A DNA stretch of 64,000 nucleotides from Gluconacetobacter liquefaciens (GCF_003350405.1 NZ_QQAW01000001.1:248001-312000), one strand, 5' to 3'. Shown: positions 1 through 9,951, numbered from the stretch's first letter. Numbers and translations: made by a program. Notes: a model not told the origin generated them from the sequence alone.

Positions 1-311
1 ACGGCGGCGCGGGCCGCGGCGATCATGGCGCTGCCGCCCTGGGCGTGGATCGTCAGCATCGCCGGGCGCGTGTCGGCCAGGCTGCCGATGGCCGAACCGA
101 CGGTATTGGGGATGTCGTGCAGTTTCAGGTCCAGAAACAGGCTATGCCCCTTCGCGACCCGGCGCACCGCGTCCAGCCCCTGCGCATAGGTGAATTCCAG
201 CCCCAGCTTGATGGCGTCGGCACTGGCGGCCGTCTGGTCGCGCCAGCGCGCGGCCTGGGCCTCATCCTTGGTATCCAGCGCCACGATCAGGCGTGTCCGG
301 CGGGTCGTCAT
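1..311 (-). CDS. pyrF: Orotidine 5'-phosphate decarboxylase, partial (3' end outside window)
   Basis: Catalyses the last step of UMP synthesis, decarboxylation of OMP, in the cytoplasm. About 103 N-terminal residues are visible. The start reads MTTRRTRLIVALDTKD, and further on the DLKLHDIPNTV stretch carries the Asp/Lys catalytic motif of the family barrel. The gene runs off the left edge, so its stop is not seen. Its ATG overlaps the stop of the upstream LapA-like gene in an ATGA junction, so the two are translationally coupled in one operon. The identification is firm because the motif and barrel start are diagnostic. Confidence 0.93.
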   Translation of the reverse strand, partial: MTTRRTRLIVALDTKDEAQAARWRDQTAASADAIKLGLEFTYAQGLDAVRRVAKGHSLFLDLKLHDIPNTVGSAIGSLADTRPAMLTIHAQGGSAMIAAARAA

Positions 312-655
312 GGCAGCGGCGCCTCATGGGATGCCGGCAGCGCGGTGGATACCGGCACGGCTGTGGGGGGCGGGTTGTAGGTTTCGGCCTGCTGGCGGCG
401 GAGTTCGGCCACCTGTTCCTCCAGCGTGCGGACCTGCTGTTCCGCCCGGCGGGCGCGTCCGCGCTGGCGCAGTTCGGCGAACCAGACCGTGACCGCGCCG
501 AGAAGGAAGAACGCGGCGGCGGCGACCAGCGTCAGCACGCCGACCGAGGATTTCCATCCCCAGTCGAGGAACCACATCTGGATCGGGTCCTGATTGCAGG
601 CGCTGAAGACGATCAGCCCCAGCAGGAAAGGCAAAGTGACGAGTAGACGCAGCAT
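308..655 (-). CDS. LapA-like (DUF1049) small inner-membrane protein
   Basis: 115 residues. Two hydrophobic segments (about residues 3-20 and 35-60) are followed by a charged helical region rich in Arg, Glu and Gln (about 65-90) that looks like a short coiled coil, then a Pro/Ala tail. This is the layout of LapA-domain proteins, which in E. coli assist lipopolysaccharide assembly. The ATG at 655 is chosen because a GGAGG sequence lies just upstream; an in-frame upstream start at 808 lacks this and would add a non-membrane leader. The gene is coupled to pyrF by an ATGA overlap, an order common in alphaproteobacteria. Exact function here is inferred from the fold only. Confidence 0.75.
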   Translation of the reverse strand: MLRLLVTLPFLLGLIVFSACNQDPIQMWFLDWGWKSSVGVLTLVAAAAFFLLGAVTVWFAELRQRGRARRAEQQVRTLEEQVAELRRQQAETYNPPPTAVPVSTALPASHEAPLP

Positions 656-794
656 GGGCAGCCTCCTACCGTTTCGCGCGATGTCCGGCAAGGAAAGCCG
701 GACATGGCCGTGCGGCGAGCCGACGCCCGCAGATCGGCCTTGATTTCCACCACGCCGGCATGGTGTCGTTGCCGGATCGGGGCGGAGCAGGCTC

Positions 795-1085
795 TTGAGC
801 GAAATCATCGCGTTTCAGCGCACCGGACGCAAGGACGACATGGTGTGGGCCGTTGTGGCGACCGTCGGCCGGGCCCTGCGCATAGCGGAGATCTATCCCG
901 GCCGCCCGGCGGCGATGGCCGACCGCGACTGGCGGGAGCAGCAGGTCCGGGCCTATGCCGCCTTCCTGCGCCAGAGCCGCCAGCCCGTTCCCCGTTACAG
1001 CGTGCAGCCCATCCGCCGTGCCGATCTGCCGCGTGCCTGGCGCCCCCTGCCCGCTCTGGGCTTTCTGCGCGGGCAATTCATCTGA
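795..1085 (+). CDS. Hypothetical protein, 96 aa
   Basis: Not recognised. TTG start preceded by a GGAG-containing sequence (784-787). The 96-residue product is basic, with no signal peptide or membrane segment. Codon third positions are strongly GC-biased as in neighbouring genes, which supports coding. It is transcribed divergently from the lapA-like/pyrF operon and precedes secB. An overlapping reading frame on the other strand exists but has less convincing composition. It may be a lineage-specific small protein. Confidence 0.5.
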   Translation: MSEIIAFQRTGRKDDMVWAVVATVGRALRIAEIYPGRPAAMADRDWREQQVRAYAAFLRQSRQPVPRYSVQPIRRADLPRAWRPLPALGFLRGQFI

Positions 1086-1171
1086 AGCGATAAAATCCAC
1101 GCTGGGTAAACGCCCCGTTCACCTTGCCTGGAGCACAATCGTGGCTTCACGATCCGGAGTACGTGGGCACG

Positions 1172-1663
1172 ATGCATGATGGAGACGCGACCGCCACGGT
1201 TGCCGGCGCGGCGGATGGCATGGCTGTGCCGCGCGGCGAGATTGTCAGCCAGTATGTGAAGTCGGTGCGGCTGGACGTGCCCGGTGCGCCGGCGGTGCAT
1301 GTCGCGCCGAAAGGGTTGCCGCGCCTGCATCTGGATCTGGACGTCGATGCACGGCAGGTCGCCGATGGCGCGCCGTTGTTCGAGGTCGCGCTGGTGCTGC
1401 GTTGCCAGGGGCGGGGGCCGGACGAGCAGGTGCTGTTCGAGGCCGAACTGGCCTATGCCGGGCTGGTGAGCCTGCGCGCCGCCGGCGGTGTTGCCGCGCC
1501 GGAAATGCTGGAGCCGCTGCTGCTGGTCGAGATTCCGGCCCTGCTGTTTCCCGGGGCGCGCAACCTGCTGGCCGATCTGACGCGGGATGCGGGATTTCCG
1601 CCGGTGCTGATGCAAGGGGTTGATTTTGCGGCGTTGCAGCGTGGGCGCCGGGCGGTGGTTTGA
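1172..1663 (+). CDS. secB: Protein-export chaperone SecB
   Basis: Cytoplasmic tetrameric chaperone that holds secretory precursors unfolded and delivers them to SecA. The 163-residue product has the family's acidic N-terminus, the VSQYVKSVRLDVPGAP segment, and the C-terminal half ending in LLFPGARNLLADLTRDAGFPPVLM, the conserved region near the SecA contact. The ATG at 1172 gives a product of normal length (about 150-165 residues) and has a GGAG about 12 bases upstream; a TTG at 1124 would add 16 residues. It stands alone between two unrelated genes. Confidence 0.9.
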   Translation: MHDGDATATVAGAADGMAVPRGEIVSQYVKSVRLDVPGAPAVHVAPKGLPRLHLDLDVDARQVADGAPLFEVALVLRCQGRGPDEQVLFEAELAYAGLVSLRAAGGVAAPEMLEPLLLVEIPALLFPGARNLLADLTRDAGFPPVLMQGVDFAALQRGRRAVV

Positions 1664-1805
1664 TGTCGCTTCGGCCGGGAGCCGTGTGCCGGTGGACACG
1701 CGATGCTCCTGAACGATCAAGGCCACGCATTGCATTTCCCGCGTCCTGTTCGCACATTCCCGACTGATTCGCGGCGCGTGCCGCATTCCGGATCGAGGAT
1801 GGACG

Positions 1806-3233
1806 ATGATGACGAACGGACGTGAGCTGGCGCCGGTGCTGGAGAGGGTGGACCGCACGCTGGAGGCGAGCCTGGAGCGGCTGTTCGACTTCCTGCGCAT
1901 TCCCAGCATTTCCGCCCAGCCGGCCCATGCCGGGGATTGCCGCCGTGCGGCCGAGTGGCTGCGTGACGAACTGACGGCGATCGGGCTGGAGGCCTCGGTG
2001 CGCGAGACGCAGGGCCACCCGATGGTGGTGGCGCATGACCGGTCGGCCGATGCCTCGGCCCGGCGGCTGCCGCATGTGCTGTTCTATGGCCATTACGACG
2101 TGCAGCCGGTCGATCCGCTGGAATTGTGGGAGACGTCGCCCTTCGACCCGCGCATCGTGCGTGACGAGGCGGGGGCGCGGATCGTTGCGCGCGGTGCATC
2201 GGACGACAAGGGCCAGGTGATGACCTTTATCGAGGCCCTGCGTGCGCTGAAGGCCGAACATGGTACGCTGCCGCTGCGTGTGTCGCTGGTGATCGAGGGC
2301 GAGGAGGAAAGCGGCGGGGCGAACCTGCTGCCGTTCCTGCAGGCCAATCGTGAGGAACTGCGCGCCGATGTCGCGCTGATCTGCGATACTGGGATGCTGG
2401 ATGGCGGCGTGCCGGCCATCACCACCGCACTGCGCGGCATGGTTGGCGAGGAAATCACGATCCATTGCGCCAATCGCGACCTGCATTCCGGCATTTATGG
2501 CAATGCTGCCCGTAACCCGCTGGAATTGCTGAGCTGGATTCTGGCCTCGGTGCGTGACCATGAGAGCGGGCGGGTGACGTTGCCCGGTTTTTATGACGGC
2601 GTGCAGGACCCGCCGGCCGAAGTGCGTGACCAGTGGCGCGCCATTGCGCCGTCCGATGCCGAGTTCCTGGGGCCGGTCGGGCTGTCGGTGACGGCGGGCG
2701 AGCGCGGCTATACCGCCGTGGAGCAGACCTGGTGCCGGCCGACTTTCGAGATCAATGGCATCAGCGGCGGTTATGCCGGTGACGGGTTCAAGACCGTGCT
2801 GCCGGCGCAGGCTTCGGCCAAGGTGTCGTTCCGGCTGGTGTCGGGGCAGGACCCGGCGCGTATCCGCGACGCATTCCATGCCCATGTGAGGGCCATGCTG
2901 CCGGCGGACTGCTCGGTGACGTTCGCAGGACATGGCGGGTCGCGGGCGAGCGTCGTGCCGGCGGACGGGCCGGGATTGGGGGCCACGCTGGCGGCTCTGG
3001 GCGAGGAATGGGGCCGGCCGGCGGTGACGATCGGCAGCGGCGGGTCGATCCCGGTGGTGTCGGAAGTGCGGCAGGCGCTGGACATGGACTCGCTGCTGGT
3101 CGGGTTTGCGCGCGATGACGACCGTATTCATTCGCCCAACGAGAAATATGACCTGATCTCGTTCCACAAGGGCATTCGCTCCTGGGTTCGGGTGCTGGAG
3201 GCTCTGGCGCACGACAGCCGGTTCGGCGGCTGA
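1806..3233 (+). CDS. M20-family dipeptidase (ArgE/DapE/carboxypeptidase G2 superfamily)
   Basis: 475 residues, predicted cytoplasmic zinc metallopeptidase. Metal-binding motifs are visible: GHYDVQPV (His and Asp), SDDKGQ (bridging Asp), EGEEESGG (catalytic Glu and metal Glu), CDTG, and a C-terminal HSPNEKY histidine. A dimerisation domain separates the two halves, as usual for dipeptidases of this family. The start at 1806 has GAGGA six bases upstream. It lies one base before pdxA on the same strand, so they are probably cotranscribed. Substrate specificity (a dipeptide is likely) cannot be read from sequence. Confidence 0.85.
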   Translation: MMTNGRELAPVLERVDRTLEASLERLFDFLRIPSISAQPAHAGDCRRAAEWLRDELTAIGLEASVRETQGHPMVVAHDRSADASARRLPHVLFYGHYDVQPVDPLELWETSPFDPRIVRDEAGARIVARGASDDKGQVMTFIEALRALKAEHGTLPLRVSLVIEGEEESGGANLLPFLQANREELRADVALICDTGMLDGGVPAITTALRGMVGEEITIHCANRDLHSGIYGNAARNPLELLSWILASVRDHESGRVTLPGFYDGVQDPPAEVRDQWRAIAPSDAEFLGPVGLSVTAGERGYTAVEQTWCRPTFEINGISGGYAGDGFKTVLPAQASAKVSFRLVSGQDPARIRDAFHAHVRAMLPADCSVTFAGHGGSRASVVPADGPGLGATLAALGEEWGRPAVTIGSGGSIPVVSEVRQALDMDSLLVGFARDDDRIHSPNEKYDLISFHKGIRSWVRVLEALAHDSRFGG

Positions 3234-3234
3234 C

Positions 3235-4221
3235 ATGGAGGCCGGCGTGCCGCAGGTGCTGGCCCTGACCATGGGCGACCCGGCCGGGATCGGGCCGGAA
3301 CTGACGGTCGCCGCCTGGCGCGCCCTGCGTGTGGGCGGGCCGGGCTTTATGGTGTTGGGCGATCCGGCGCTTTATCCTGGCGTGCCGGTGCGTGTGGTGG
3401 CGGATGCGGCGCAGGCGGCTGCGGTTTTTGGCGAGGCGCTGCCGGTGCTGCCGGTCGGGCTGGCCTGTGCCGCGCGGCCGGGGGCGCCGGATGTGGCCAA
3501 TGCGCCGGCGGTGATCGGCAGTATTGCCCGTGCCGTCGAACTGGCGCTGGCCGGGCAGGTCGGCGCCGTGGTGACCAACCCGATCAGCAAGCTGGTGCTG
3601 AAGCAGGCGGGCTTTGCCCACCCCGGCCATACCGAATATCTGGCGGAACTCTGCGGCGTGCCGGGGCAGGAAGTGATGATGCTGGCCTGCCCGGAACTGC
3701 GTGTGGTGCCGGTGACGATCCATGTGTCGCTGCGTGGAGCGCTGGAGCGTTTGACGGCGGACGAGATCGTGCGGTGCGGGCGTACGACTGCCGCGGCCCT
3801 GCGGCGCGATTTCGGGATTGCCGCCCCCCGACTGGCCGTTGCCGGCCTGAACCCGCATGCGGGTGAAGGTGGGGTGATGGGGGGGGAAGAGGGAGAGATC
3901 ATCGCCCCTGCCATCGCGGTGCTGCGGGGTGAGGGGATGGACGTGACGGGGCCCTGGCCCCCCGATACGATGTTTACGCCGCCGGCCCGTGCCCGTTATG
4001 ACGCGGCGCTGTGCATGTATCATGACCAGGCGCTGATTCCCCTGAAGACCATCGACATGGCGGGTGGCGTGAATGTGACGCTGGGGCTGCCGATCGTGCG
4101 GACCTCGCCGGACCATGGCACCGCCTTCGATATCGCCGGGCAGGGCGTGGCCGACCCGTCCAGCCTGATCGCCGCCCTGAAACTGGGCCGCGACATGGCC
4201 CGCAACCGGAGTGCAGCATGA
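3235..4221 (+). CDS. pdxA: 4-hydroxythreonine-4-phosphate dehydrogenase
   Basis: NAD-dependent enzyme of the DXP-dependent pyridoxal phosphate pathway. It forms 3-amino-2-oxopropyl phosphate, the co-substrate of PdxJ. The 328 residues carry [13 protein letters not shown] at the N-terminus, [10 protein letters not shown] with the metal histidine, [19 protein letters not shown] with the second metal site, and the [12 protein letters not shown] signature near the end. A G8 run in the [10 protein letters not shown] region is in frame. The stop overlaps the pdxJ start (ATGA), matching their consecutive roles in the pathway. Confidence 0.95.
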   Translation: MEAGVPQVLALTMGDPAGIGPELTVAAWRALRVGGPGFMVLGDPALYPGVPVRVVADAAQAAAVFGEALPVLPVGLACAARPGAPDVANAPAVIGSIARAVELALAGQVGAVVTNPISKLVLKQAGFAHPGHTEYLAELCGVPGQEVMMLACPELRVVPVTIHVSLRGALERLTADEIVRCGRTTAAALRRDFGIAAPRLAVAGLNPHAGEGGVMGGEEGEIIAPAIAVLRGEGMDVTGPWPPDTMFTPPARARYDAALCMYHDQALIPLKTIDMAGGVNVTLGLPIVRTSPDHGTAFDIAGQGVADPSSLIAALKLGRDMARNRSAA

Positions 4222-4964
4222 TCCTTTCCGTTCCGCCCGCGCGGGCCCTGCGCCTTGGGGTGAATATCGACCATGTGGCGACCGTGCGGAATGCGCGCGG
4301 CGGCAGCTACCCCGACCCGGTGGCGGCCGCCATGCTTGCCGTGGCGGCCGGAGCGGACGGCATTACCGCCCACATGCGCGAGGACCGGCGGCATATCCGT
4401 GATGCCGACCTGGTGCGGCTGCGGGCCGAGCTTGCGGCGCCGCTGAATATGGAAATGGCTGCGACGGACGAAATGGTGGCCATTGCGCTGGACCTGCGCC
4501 CGCATGCGTGCTGCATCGTGCCCGAGCGGCGGGCCGAGGTGACGACCGAGGGCGGGCTGGATGTGGCGGGCCAGGCGGTGGCGCTGGCGCCGCAGGTGCG
4601 CGCCCTGCGCGAGGCCGGAATCCGGGTTTCGCTGTTCGTCGACCCGGAGCCGGCGCAGATCGCGGCGTCGGCCGCCATCGGCGCGGCGGTGGTGGAACTG
4701 CATACCGGCGCCTATGCCGAAGGCCGGGCGGGTGAATATGAGCGCCTGCGCCGGGCGGCGGCGCAGGCCGATGAGGCGGGGCTGGAGGTGCATGCCGGCC
4801 ATGGCCTGACATACGACAATGTGGGGCCGATTGCCGCCCTGCCGCAGGTGGTGGAACTGAATATCGGACATTTCCTGATCGGGCAGGCAATTTTCGACGG
4901 GCTGGCCGCGACCATCGCACGGATGCGCCAGTGCATGGACGCGGCCAGGACCGGTATCGACTGA
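4218..4964 (+). CDS. pdxJ: Pyridoxine 5'-phosphate synthase
   Basis: Condenses the PdxA product with 1-deoxyxylulose 5-phosphate to make pyridoxine 5'-phosphate. 248 residues, the usual family length. The TIM barrel opens with [17 protein letters not shown], followed by [50 protein letters not shown] and the final [12 protein letters not shown] phosphate-binding segment. It is the last gene of the M20-pdxA-pdxJ run. Its stop is only 7 bases from the stop of the convergent porin gene, leaving no room for a separate terminator. Confidence 0.96.
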   Translation: MILSVPPARALRLGVNIDHVATVRNARGGSYPDPVAAAMLAVAAGADGITAHMREDRRHIRDADLVRLRAELAAPLNMEMAATDEMVAIALDLRPHACCIVPERRAEVTTEGGLDVAGQAVALAPQVRALREAGIRVSLFVDPEPAQIAASAAIGAAVVELHTGAYAEGRAGEYERLRRAAAQADEAGLEVHAGHGLTYDNVGPIAALPQVVELNIGHFLIGQAIFDGLAATIARMRQCMDAARTGID

Positions 4965-4971
4965 CGGGCTT

Positions 4972-6558
4972 TCAGAACGAGACGCCGGTTTCGAAATCGA
5001 GGATGACCGGGTTCTTGTAACGGTTGGTGCCGCCGGTGCTCCAGATATACTGGACGCCGGGGCGGATCAGCAGCCAGGGCGTGGGGTGCCAGCCGTAATT
5101 GACCTCGATCGCATGTTCCTGCGTGGGTTTGTAGATGCCGGTGACGCCCTCTTTCTGAAGCTGTGCCACGTAGTTTGTCAGTTTGGCGTTGACCCATAGA
5201 TATTTCATGCCGACGCTGACGGTATCGTCCGGCCGGCTGGCGAAGGTGCCTTTGCGCGTGAGGCCCCAATCGACGAAATAGGGGAAGATCGCGGTGCGGG
5301 GGTCGCCCCAGGTGAAGGAGGCGAAAAAGGATGTGCCGCGATGCGGCGCGTATCTGTCGCGCTCCAGCAGGCGGTCGAACTGGAACCAGCCGCCGAAGCG
5401 GCCCCGGACGTTCGCGCTGGGGGCGTTTGCGATATATTCCGCTGGAATCTGGAACATGCCGAGTTTGGAATAGACGTCCCTGACCTGCGACGTATCCCAG
5501 TAGCCGCCGACCTTGACGTTGGTCTGCAATGGGCCGCTGTAATCGTCCTTGCCGCCCTGGTGCCAGACGAGCTGGAAGGGCAGGAACGAGCCGGTGGCGC
5601 CGTGCAGGTTCAGCTTCCAGCCGTTATGCGTGTTCGCGATGGTCGGATCGACGGAGTAGATGCCGAACTGAACGGAATAATGGTTGTTGCCGGCGGGATA
5701 GAATTTGACCCAGGCGCCCGGATGCGCCGTGGGGTAGTAGCCGTAGCCCGAATTGTAGGCGATGGATTGCGGCATGCCGCAGATCGCGTTGCTCTGGAAC
5801 TGGCAGTAATTGTTCATGCCCCAGTAATAGGACCAGGTTTCGAAATCGGTTTCGGAATTGATCTCGCCGACCGTGGTGGCCACGTACTTGTTCCACGGCA
5901 TTTCCCATGACAGCAGCGACAGACGCACCGTGGGGGAGCCGTAGATTTCCATCGGGCTGTTCAGGGCCGGCAGTTTGGCCCCCAGACCCTGGCCGGCGCG
6001 CGACGTGACGATGAAATGGAACAGGCCGATATCCCAGCTTGTGAGTTTCTTGAGGTCGAAATCGACATTGATGCCGAGTTCGTGGGCGTAGCGGACGTTC
6101 TGGGACTGGCCGCCCGTCGGGTTGCCGGCACTGTCCTGGAAATAATGGCCGGTGATGGTGACGCCGTGATCGATCAGCCATGTTCGCCTGCCGGCCCAGT
6201 TGCCGGTCAGCGTGCTTTGCCTGAGCCAGTCGTCGAAACTGGCGGGAAAGAAAGCATGTTCCGTCGTATCTGAAATGTCCTCGCGCTTCGTGTTTCCCAG
6301 ATCTTCGGCCTGGGGCGGCAGGATGACGGGTTGCGGCTGGACCGACACGATGGGCCTGTGAATGCTTGGTGTGGTGAGCTGCTGTGTCGCCGGTTGTGTG
6401 GGGGCCGCGTGTGACGCGCTTGGCGCCGCATGATGGGGTTTGCGCGTGATGCGCGATACGGACTGGGCGTGGCCGACCGACAGCCCGCCGGGCAGGCAGG
6501 ATATCAGGGTGCAGCCGAAGGCGAGAGACTGGGTCCACTTTGTTGCATGGATCTTCAT
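4972..6558 (-). CDS. Carbohydrate-selective porin, OprB family
   Basis: 528-residue outer-membrane channel. It has a signal peptide (MKIHATKWTQSLAFG, with cleavage probably after VGHAQS), a Ser/Ala/Pro-rich linker to about residue 75, then the porin domain beginning near LTGNWAGRRTWLIDHGVTI, a hallmark of OprB barrels. The last residue is Phe, as expected for BAM-dependent insertion. The start has GGGAG upstream. Acetic acid bacteria use such porins for sugar and polyol uptake before periplasmic oxidation. It is transcribed toward pdxJ and lies just downstream, same strand, of the GMC/ALDH operon, with a 298-base AT-rich gap suggesting its own promoter. Confidence 0.9.
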   Translation of the reverse strand: MKIHATKWTQSLAFGCTLISCLPGGLSVGHAQSVSRITRKPHHAAPSASHAAPTQPATQQLTTPSIHRPIVSVQPQPVILPPQAEDLGNTKREDISDTTEHAFFPASFDDWLRQSTLTGNWAGRRTWLIDHGVTITGHYFQDSAGNPTGGQSQNVRYAHELGINVDFDLKKLTSWDIGLFHFIVTSRAGQGLGAKLPALNSPMEIYGSPTVRLSLLSWEMPWNKYVATTVGEINSETDFETWSYYWGMNNYCQFQSNAICGMPQSIAYNSGYGYYPTAHPGAWVKFYPAGNNHYSVQFGIYSVDPTIANTHNGWKLNLHGATGSFLPFQLVWHQGGKDDYSGPLQTNVKVGGYWDTSQVRDVYSKLGMFQIPAEYIANAPSANVRGRFGGWFQFDRLLERDRYAPHRGTSFFASFTWGDPRTAIFPYFVDWGLTRKGTFASRPDDTVSVGMKYLWVNAKLTNYVAQLQKEGVTGIYKPTQEHAIEVNYGWHPTPWLLIRPGVQYIWSTGGTNRYKNPVILDFETGVSF

Positions 6559-6856
6559 TTTTATGATCTCCCTGCGCGCGTGCCGGCCTTGTCCCTGTTC
6601 CGAAGAGGGGATGACGGTGGTGACACGGCGGCATCGGTTTGTTTGTTACACGTTCACATTCGGTTTCGCTTTAGTTGTGGCATATTGATTTCTGATGGAA
6701 TCTGGATGTTGAATGATCTGTACAGGTCGAGCCGTCTTCAGATTTTATCTGATTTTCCGGATCGGTTGTTTTTGTCAAAAAACGGCGCGAATATTGTTTT
6801 TTTACTGGATAATTTTGTCCGGGTTGCGCCGTAACGGGCCGCGCCGAGCCCGTCTG
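6559..6856. other. AT-rich intergenic region upstream of porin
   Basis: 298 bases between the GMC dehydrogenase stop and the porin start. It is much richer in A/T than its surroundings, especially 6650-6830, with runs of T at 6769-6775 and 6796-6803. It probably holds the porin promoter. I could not identify a clear -35/-10 pair or a strong terminator hairpin for the upstream operon. Confidence 0.5.
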
Positions 6857-8455
6857 TCAGGTGTTTCCCCGGATCAGATCGGCCGCGCGCTCGGCGATCA
6901 TGATGGTTGGGGCGTTGGTGTTGGAGCCGATGATGGACGGCATGACCGAACTGTCGCAGATCCGGATGCCTTCCAGCCCATGGACGCGCAGTTGCGGATC
7001 GACGACCGACATTGCGTCGCGGCCCATCTTGCAGGTGCAGGTGGGATGGTACGATGTGCGGCCATATTCGCGGGCATAGGCCTCGAACCCCGAGCGGGTG
7101 GTGATGGAGCGGTCGAAGCCTGCGACCTTGCGGACATATTTGCTCAGCGACGGGCGTGAGAAGATATCGACGCTGAGCCTGACGCCTTCGGCGGAAATGC
7201 GCAGATCGTCTGGATCGGCAAGGAAGTTCGGGTCGACCAGAGGTGCCTCGCGCGGGTCGGACGAGCGCAGGGTGACCGATCCGCGCGATCTGGGACGCAG
7301 TGTGTAGCTGTTGAGCGTGACGCCCGATACGCCCTTCGGCACCGAGGCGACGCCGGCTTCCGCCCCCGCGCCGGCGAGGAAATGGAATTGCAGGTCGGGG
7401 CACGGGGCCTGCCGGTCGGCGTACCAGAAGGCCCCGGCTTCGACCACGTTGGAGGTGACCGGGCCGGATTTGAACAGGGCGTATTCCAGGCCCGCATAGA
7501 GCATCCAGTGCGGTTTCTTGTATTTGTCCAGACTGTCATGCGTTTTCAGTTCGGCCACGACATCGACGCCGTAATGGTCCTGCAGGTTCTGGCCTACGCC
7601 CGGCAGGTCCTGGACCACGGAGATGTCGTGCTGGCGCAGATGCGCGGCGGGGCCTACGCCCGAAAGCATCATCAGCTTGGGGGTGCCGATGGCCCCGGAG
7701 GTGACGATGACTTCGCGGTCGGCGCGGGCGATCTTTTTCGTGCCGTTGCGGCTGAGATATTCCACCCCGATGGCGCGGCGGCCCTCGAAGACGACGCGCT
7801 GCACCGCGATGCCGGTGATGACGTGCAGGTTCGGCCGCCCCAGCGCGGGGCGCAGATAGCCGACGGCGGCCGAGCGGCGGCGGTTGTTGCGGATGGTCAT
7901 CTGGTAGATGCCCGCGCCTTCCTGCGTGGGGCCGTTGAAATCGGGATTGTAGGGCATCCCGAGTTCCTGGCAGCTTTGCACGAAGGCGCGGCTGACCGGG
8001 TTGGGGGTGGACAGGTTGGACACGCCCAGCGGGCCGTCCGTGCCGTGCCAGGGGCCGGAGAGCATCGTATTGCCCTCGGAGCGGAGCATGTATTTCTGGA
8101 TATCGCGAAAACCCCAGCCCTCGGCTCCCTCTTCCACCCAGCGGTCGTAATCCGACGGGTGGCCGCGCGTGAAGACTTCGGCGTTGATCGACGAGCCGCC
8201 GCCCAGAACCCTGGCCTGCACATAGGGGATCTGCCGGTTGTTGGCGTGTTTCTGTGGTGTGGTCAGCAGATTCCAGGTCATGGGTCCGGTCGTCATCTTG
8301 GCGAAGCCGATCGGCATGTGGATCAGCGGATGGGTGTCGCGCTTGCCGGCTTCCAGAAGACAGACGTGGGAAGAAGGATTTTCGGAAAGCAGCGCCGCCA
8401 GGACGCAGCCGGCCGACCCGCCGCCCACGATGATATAGTCGAATCCATGCGTCAT
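6857..8455 (-). CDS. GMC-family FAD alcohol dehydrogenase (choline dehydrogenase-like)
   Basis: 532 residues. The N-terminal FAD-binding fold (GGGSAGCVLA, then LLEAGKRD) is followed by the GMC signature VLGGGSSINAEVFTRG and the second signature around SGAIGTPKLMMLSGVG. The catalytic His lies in SYHPTCTCKMG, and the C-terminal NTNAPTIMIAERAADLI closes the FAD site. It oxidises a primary alcohol to an aldehyde with an unknown acceptor. The start at 8455 overlaps the ALDH stop by ATGA, so alcohol and aldehyde oxidation are coupled, as in betBA-type pairs. There is no betI, and the real substrate is unknown. The longer same-strand open frame up to 9070 is an overlap inside the ALDH gene and was not used. 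Confidence 0.9.
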   Translation of the reverse strand: MTHGFDYIIVGGGSAGCVLAALLSENPSSHVCLLEAGKRDTHPLIHMPIGFAKMTTGPMTWNLLTTPQKHANNRQIPYVQARVLGGGSSINAEVFTRGHPSDYDRWVEEGAEGWGFRDIQKYMLRSEGNTMLSGPWHGTDGPLGVSNLSTPNPVSRAFVQSCQELGMPYNPDFNGPTQEGAGIYQMTIRNNRRRSAAVGYLRPALGRPNLHVITGIAVQRVVFEGRRAIGVEYLSRNGTKKIARADREVIVTSGAIGTPKLMMLSGVGPAAHLRQHDISVVQDLPGVGQNLQDHYGVDVVAELKTHDSLDKYKKPHWMLYAGLEYALFKSGPVTSNVVEAGAFWYADRQAPCPDLQFHFLAGAGAEAGVASVPKGVSGVTLNSYTLRPRSRGSVTLRSSDPREAPLVDPNFLADPDDLRISAEGVRLSVDIFSRPSLSKYVRKVAGFDRSITTRSGFEAYAREYGRTSYHPTCTCKMGRDAMSVVDPQLRVHGLEGIRICDSSVMPSIIGSNTNAPTIMIAERAADLIRGNT

Positions 8456-9951
8456 GATGCGATCCAGTGCGTGCGGCCGCCGGTTTCGATATGGACTGAT
8501 TTGACCTGGGTATATTCCTCGACGCCCAGCATGCCGGATTCGCGGCCCCAACCCGACTGCTTGAAGCCGCCGATGGGGGTTTCCGGGCCGCCGGCCATGA
8601 TGGTGTTGACCCAGAAGCGCCCGGCGCGCACGCGGCGGGTGACGGTCAGTGCCTTGTCGATATCGCGGGTCCAGAGCGAGGCTGCGAGGCCGTAGACGGT
8701 GTCGTTGGCGATCGCGATGGCTTCTTCCGGCGTGTCGAAATGGAAGGAGGACAGGACCGGGCCGAAGATTTCCTCGCGCGCGATGGCCATTGACGGAGTG
8801 ACGTCGGAAAAGAGCGTCGGCTGGATGAACTGGCCGTGCCCGAGATCCAGCGCCGCGCCGCCGCACAGCAGCTTCGCCCCCTCTGCCTTGCCCTGGGCGA
8901 TATAGTTCAGGATCGTGGTGTTCTGGGACTCGGTGGTGATGGCGCCGATCTGTGTTTCGGGATCGAACGGGTCTCCGACACGGATTTTCTTCATCTTGTC
9001 GACGAGGATGGATTCGAATTCGCGCGCGACCGAACGCTCCACGATCAGGCGGCTGGAGGAGACGCAGCACTGCCCGGTGTTGAAGCTGATGCCGAAGGCC
9101 ACGGCGTCGGCGGCATCGTGCAGGTTGGCGTCGGCGAAGACGATGATCGGGTTCTTGCCGCCGAGTTCGAGCCCCAGTTTCTTGAGGTTGCTGTCGGCCG
9201 AGGCGTGGACGCAGGACCGGCCGACCCCGGTGGAGCCGGTGAAGGACAGCATGTCCACGTCGGGATGTTCGGCCAGGGCCTGGCCGATGGTGCGGCCCGC
9301 GCCGGTGACCACGTTATAGACGCCGCGCGGCAGGCCGGCCTCGGCAAGGATGTCGGCCAGGATCAGGGTGGTGGCGCTCGTGACCTCGGCGGGCTTGACG
9401 ACCAGCGTGCAGCCCGAGGCGAGAATGAACGGTACACGCTCGCACAGGATCAGGAACGGGAAATTCCATGGCGTGATCAGGCCGACGACGCCGATGGGCT
9501 CGCGCAGCAGCATGCCCAGCAGGCTGTCGCCCAGATTGTTGAAGCTGTCGCCGCGCACCAGGCGCGCGGCGCCGGCCGCGACCTCGAAACAGGCGATGCA
9601 ATGGTCGATCTCGCCACGGGCCTGGGTGAGGGGCTTGCCGTTTTCCAGCACTTCCCACCGGGCGATTTCGTCACGACGGCGGCGCAGGCCCTCGGCGGTG
9701 CGCAGCAGGATGCCCGCGCGCCCGGCACCCGGCAGGCCGGCCCAGCTACCATCTTCGAACGCGCGGCGCGCGGCGGCGACGGCGGTGTCGAGATCGTCCC
9801 GGGTGCAGCGGGGAATGCGTGTGACGGGCACATCGTGGCTGGGGGAGTTACGCTCGAACCAGTCATGGCCGGCGTGCCAGGCGCCATCGATAAAAAAGTC
9901 GAATTCACGGGGATTTTCAGGCAAGAACGCCCCTTTTGTCACGTCGTTCAT
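8452..9951 (-). CDS. NAD(P)-dependent aldehyde dehydrogenase
   Basis: 499 residues, the normal length of class ALDH enzymes. ITPWNFPFLILCERV (cofactor-binding Asn), VVKPAEVTSATTL, LSFTGSTGVGR, the general-base Glu in LGLELGGKNP, and the nucleophilic Cys in NTGQCCVSSSR are all present. The start at 9951 has GGGGAGG upstream. It is the first gene of a two-gene operon with the GMC dehydrogenase and probably oxidises the aldehyde that enzyme makes. It is divergent from the acyl-CoA dehydrogenase operon across a 603-base region. Closest in appearance to betaine or aromatic aldehyde dehydrogenases, but specificity cannot be assigned. Confidence 0.9.
   Translation of the reverse strand: MNDVTKGAFLPENPREFDFFIDGAWHAGHDWFERNSPSHDVPVTRIPRCTRDDLDTAVAAARRAFEDGSWAGLPGAGRAGILLRTAEGLRRRRDEIARWEVLENGKPLTQARGEIDHCIACFEVAAGAARLVRGDSFNNLGDSLLGMLLREPIGVVGLITPWNFPFLILCERVPFILASGCTLVVKPAEVTSATTLILADILAEAGLPRGVYNVVTGAGRTIGQALAEHPDVDMLSFTGSTGVGRSCVHASADSNLKKLGLELGGKNPIIVFADANLHDAADAVAFGISFNTGQCCVSSSRLIVERSVAREFESILVDKMKKIRVGDPFDPETQIGAITTESQNTTILNYIAQGKAEGAKLLCGGAALDLGHGQFIQPTLFSDVTPSMAIAREEIFGPVLSSFHFDTPEEAIAIANDTVYGLAASLWTRDIDKALTVTRRVRAGRFWVNTIMAGGPETPIGGFKQSGWGRESGMLGVEEYTQVKSVHIETGGRTHWIAS

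Noticed and set aside
1245-3272. Long open frame on the minus strand over secB and the M20 peptidase
   Set aside because: It is antisense to two clearly recognised genes, has low-complexity His/Arg/Gln-rich composition and no family motif; a typical shadow in GC-rich DNA.
3872-3900. G8 run in pdxA as another possible slippage site
   Set aside because: The frame is intact across it and pdxA is complete to its usual length. Runs of 7-8 G are common in this GC-rich sequence, so only the 9 and 12 tracts that break genes were reported.
8456-9070. N-terminal extension of the GMC dehydrogenase by 205 residues
   Set aside because: It would lie entirely inside the ALDH gene in another frame. The ATG at 8455 gives a normal GMC N-terminus and an ATGA overlap with the ALDH stop.
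6857-9951. Assignment of the ALDH-GMC pair as betB-betA (glycine betaine synthesis)
   Set aside because: The families are right, but there is no betI or choline transporter and the context is a sugar/acyl-CoA island. Motifs do not separate choline from other alcohols by eye.
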